In this document: piece by piece, positions 62,064 through 64,000 of the stretch
How positions within the stretch are numbered: position 1 is the stretch's first letter
How the letters are laid out: every line of letters starts with the position of its first letter
Assembly (NCBI GenBank): GCA_022822665.1
Contig: JAJEAR010000039.1
Span: 62,001 to 126,000 of the forward strand
Length of the DNA: 64,000 bases
From: Alphaproteobacteria bacterium
GTDB taxonomy: Bacteria; Pseudomonadota; Alphaproteobacteria; Thalassobaculales; Thalassobaculaceae
Direction of reading: 5' to 3'
Notes under the pieces: generated by a model
Seen by the model: the letters and a program-made list of their open reading frames with translations, nothing else
What the model was told of the DNA's origin: nothing
The model's database searches: none
Made by a program: the position numbers and the translations under genes

Positions 62064-62155
62064 TGGCGGAGGGGATGGGATTCGAACCCACGATACCGGT
62101 TTCCCAGTATAACGGTTTAGCAAACCGCCGCCTTCAGCCGCTCGGCCACCCCTCC
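62064..62155 (-). tRNA. tRNA-Ser (anticodon GCU)
   Basis: The minus strand folds as a class II tRNA with acceptor stem GGAGGGG/CCCCTCC, D-arm GGCCGAGCGGCTGAAGGC, anticodon loop TTTGCTAAA (GCU, reads AGC/AGU codons), a long variable arm, T-arm GTGGGTTCGAATCCCAT and encoded GCCA 3' end. 92 nt with the CCA, as usual for tRNA-Ser. Its 3' end faces the small island at 59.3-61.7 kb. Confidence 0.95.
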
Positions 62156-62299
62156 GCTGCTCCGCACCACAGGCGGAAACTCCGGCGGCATCATGTACGG
62201 GCGGGGCCGTGGCCTGTCAATCTCGGCCCGCGACGTCCTGCTGGCCGTTGCCCTCCCTGGTCCCTAGGATCGTGCGCCTTCCTTGAGACCGGAACTCCC

Positions 62300-63547
62300 A
62301 TGACCAGCCATTCAGCCGCCAGGATCGCTGCGATCGCCGTGGGCATCCTGGCCCTCTGTGTCCTGATGTCGGCCATCGGGCGTGGCATGGGAGATGCCTA
62401 CGCGGTGTTCCTGCTGCCCATGTCGAGCGACCTGGGTCTCGAACGCGCCGGTGTGGCATCGATCTATGCGGTCTACATTGCCGCGATGGGTGTGTTCTCG
62501 CCGCTCACCGGCCACCTGTTCGACCGGTTCGGCGCCCGGGCGGTCTATCTCGCCGGCCTCGCCTGCATCGGCAGCGGATACATCATTGCCGGCATGGTCG
62601 ACGGGCTGTGGCAGTTCTACCTCTGTCTCGGTGTGCTCGGCGGCCTCGGCGCGGCGCTCATCTGGCAGGTCCCGGCCCAGAGCCTGATCAGCCGCTGGTT
62701 CGACCGGCACCTCGCGACTGCGCTGGCCCTGACCTATGCCGGCTACGGATTCGGACTGCTCGTGTTCGCCCCGCTCGCCCAGTGGCTGATCGAGGCCCAG
62801 GGCTGGCGCCTCACCTACCGGGACTTCGGCATCGCGTTTCTCTGCCTGATGCCGCTGATCGCGCTGTTGCCCTGGCGAATGCTGGAGCGCGGCGCGCCCG
62901 GCAATCCGCGCCGGACCAGGTCCGGACGCGCCGAAGGCGGATACAGCCTTGTCGAGGCCCTTCGCACCCGCGTGTTCCACGCCATGTTCGCCATCTTTTT
63001 CCTCACTTCGCTCGCGATGTTCTCGGTCACCGTGCACTCGGTGGCCTACCTGGTCGAACAGGGGTACTCCGGGGCCGAGGCCGCCGGCGCGTTCGGGACC
63101 GCCGGCGTGCTGTCGTTTGTCGGGATGTTCCTGACCGGGGTGGCTGCCGACCGGTTCGGGCGCAGCCTGGTTGCCACGGTGAGCTACCTTCTGACCATCG
63201 CCGGGGTCTGCGCGCTCGCGCTGATGCCCGTTGTCGACAGCGCCCTGCTGGTCTTCGCCTGGATGATCCCCTACGGCCTCAGCATGGGCGCGCGCGGTCC
63301 GATTATCACCACGCTCATGGCAACGCTGTTTGCGGGCCGCGGCCTTGGCGCGATCTACGGGACGACCATCATGGGCCAGGGCGTGGGAGCCGGGCTCAGT
63401 GCCTGGGGTGCGGGACTGGTGCACGACCTGACCGGCAGCTACGGGCCGGCCTTCGCGGTCTCGATCGTCGCCACCCTGATCTGCATCGCGCTGTTCTGGC
63501 TGGTGCCGGAGATCCGCCACGGGCGCTTGATCAGACCGGCCGGTTGA
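62300..63547 (+). CDS. Major facilitator superfamily transporter
   Basis: 415 residues with 12 predicted hydrophobic helices. The MFS motif A is visible after helix 2 (GHLFDRFGARAVYL) and again after helix 8 (GVAADRFGRSLVATV). Oxalate/formate antiporter- or monocarboxylate-like branch: GDAYAVFLLPMSSDLGLERA and WQVPAQSLISRWFDRHLATAL. Substrate is probably an organic acid. The amidase gene starts 36 bases after and may share its transcript, so the carrier may import the amide or export the acid. Confidence 0.9.
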   Translation: MTSHSAARIAAIAVGILALCVLMSAIGRGMGDAYAVFLLPMSSDLGLERAGVASIYAVYIAAMGVFSPLTGHLFDRFGARAVYLAGLACIGSGYIIAGMVDGLWQFYLCLGVLGGLGAALIWQVPAQSLISRWFDRHLATALALTYAGYGFGLLVFAPLAQWLIEAQGWRLTYRDFGIAFLCLMPLIALLPWRMLERGAPGNPRRTRSGRAEGGYSLVEALRTRVFHAMFAIFFLTSLAMFSVTVHSVAYLVEQGYSGAEAAGAFGTAGVLSFVGMFLTGVAADRFGRSLVATVSYLLTIAGVCALALMPVVDSALLVFAWMIPYGLSMGARGPIITTLMATLFAGRGLGAIYGTTIMGQGVGAGLSAWGAGLVHDLTGSYGPAFAVSIVATLICIALFWLVPEIRHGRLIRPAG

Positions 63548-63583
63548 CGCAGGCTTCCGCTTCCTTGCCCCGGGAGAAACCAG

Positions 63584-64000
63584 ATGACCAACGACGGCAC
63601 CGACCTGCACTACCTCTCCGCAACCGCGCTCGCCGAGCTTGTGCGCTCACGCAAGGTGGGATGTCTCGAACTGCTCGACCACTTCCTTGACCGGGTCCAG
63701 CGCCACAACCCGACGCTCAACGCGATCATCGTGCTAATGGCCGAGCAGGCGCGCGAATGCGCCCGCGAGGCGGATGCCGAACTCGCCCGCGGCGACGTCC
63801 GGGGACCTCTGCACGGCGTACCCATGACCATCAAGGAGAGTTTCGATGTCGCCGGAACCCCATCGACCTGGGGCGTGCCGGAACTGCGCGACAACGTCGC
63901 CACGGAGGACTCACTGGCGGTCAGGCGGCTGAAGCAGGCTGGTGTCACCCTGTTCGGAAAGACCAACGTGCCGCTGATGCTGTCGGACTGGCAGAGCTTC
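63584..64000 (+). CDS. Amidase signature family protein (3' end outside window)
   Basis: 139 codons visible: SATALAELVRSRKVGCLELL, then VRGPLHGVPMTIKESFDVAG with the catalytic Lys of the Ser-cisSer-Lys triad, and SLAVRRLKQAGVTLFGKTNV. The Gly/Ser-rich nucleophile region lies beyond the window. ATG 63584 is preceded by GGGAG. It differs from the amidase at 3482-5074. Confidence 0.9.
   Translation, partial: MTNDGTDLHYLSATALAELVRSRKVGCLELLDHFLDRVQRHNPTLNAIIVLMAEQARECAREADAELARGDVRGPLHGVPMTIKESFDVAGTPSTWGVPELRDNVATEDSLAVRRLKQAGVTLFGKTNVPLMLSDWQSF

Noticed and set aside
61870-62112. Short open frame reading GIRTHDTGFPV or GFEPTIPVSQYNGLANRR near 62.1 kb
   Set aside because: This is translated tRNA-Ser sequence, a common false protein call.

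Overview
The window is high-GC DNA (strongly G/C at third codon positions, AGGAG/GGAGG-type ribosome binding sites, many ATGA stop/start overlaps). The gene set (IHF beta, endonuclease III, DUF2244, bactofilin, dapB, aroE, many acyl-CoA, SDR, amidase and hydantoinase catabolic genes, a LivM transporter) suggests an environmental, probably aerobic alphaproteobacterium, perhaps of the Rhodospirillales type. The taxon is inferred from style and content only. All calls were made by reading the sequence; no database search was run.

Layout. 1-11.4 kb: end of a branched-chain amino acid/aromatic ABC transporter (livM), a Fic protein with a winged-helix tail, a broken copy of the boxC 5' end, an amidase, benzoyl-CoA epoxidation genes boxC-boxB, a hydantoinase-B-like gene and an AraC-GyrI regulator. 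11.4-26.3 kb: a degraded mobile/defence island. It holds a mutated tyrosine-integrase remnant, an AT-rich AIPR-type defence gene, several broken conserved genes, and a nested pair of mobile elements. The outer one is a DDE + AAA ATPase transposon (15285-23137) that splits a gene of unknown function; terminal inverted repeats and a 4-bp target duplication are visible, and removing the element joins the gene in frame as 340 codons. Inside it, a RIT (Recombinases In Trio) element (about 16644-20091) splits the DDE transposase immediately before its first catalytic Asp codon. The island ends in a truncated AbiEii-like toxin remnant.

26.4-36.5 kb: mostly catabolic genes (3-hydroxyisobutyrate dehydrogenase-like, two overlapping polysaccharide-deacetylase-family hydrolases, hydantoinase A, quinone oxidoreductase, sterol-desaturase-like hydroxylase, PanB-like aldolase). 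36.5-42.1 kb: housekeeping genes (IHF beta, dapB, DUF2244, nth, lipoprotein, bactofilin, EI24/CysZ-like membrane protein, PfkB kinase). 42.8-47.4 kb: DUF2188, an Rpn-like putative nuclease, an alpha/beta hydrolase with haloacetate-dehalogenase residues, an SDR and an acyl-CoA ligase.

47.5-51.4 kb: a one-carbon module (MetF-like, methyl-THF:corrinoid methyltransferase, RamA-type corrinoid activator) that would pass methyl groups from a corrinoid protein to folate. The corrinoid protein and the substrate methyltransferase are not in the window. 51.4-56.5 kb: a deaminase and a GldA/GldF/GldG/DUF4340 ABC complex. 56.6-59.1 kb: an MlaF-like ATPase, an IclR regulator and aroE. 59.4-62.2 kb: a second small island made of an AT-rich two-gene module and a PD-(D/E)XK-like protein, lying on the 3' side of a tRNA-Ser(GCU). 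62.3-64 kb: an MFS carrier and the start of a second amidase.
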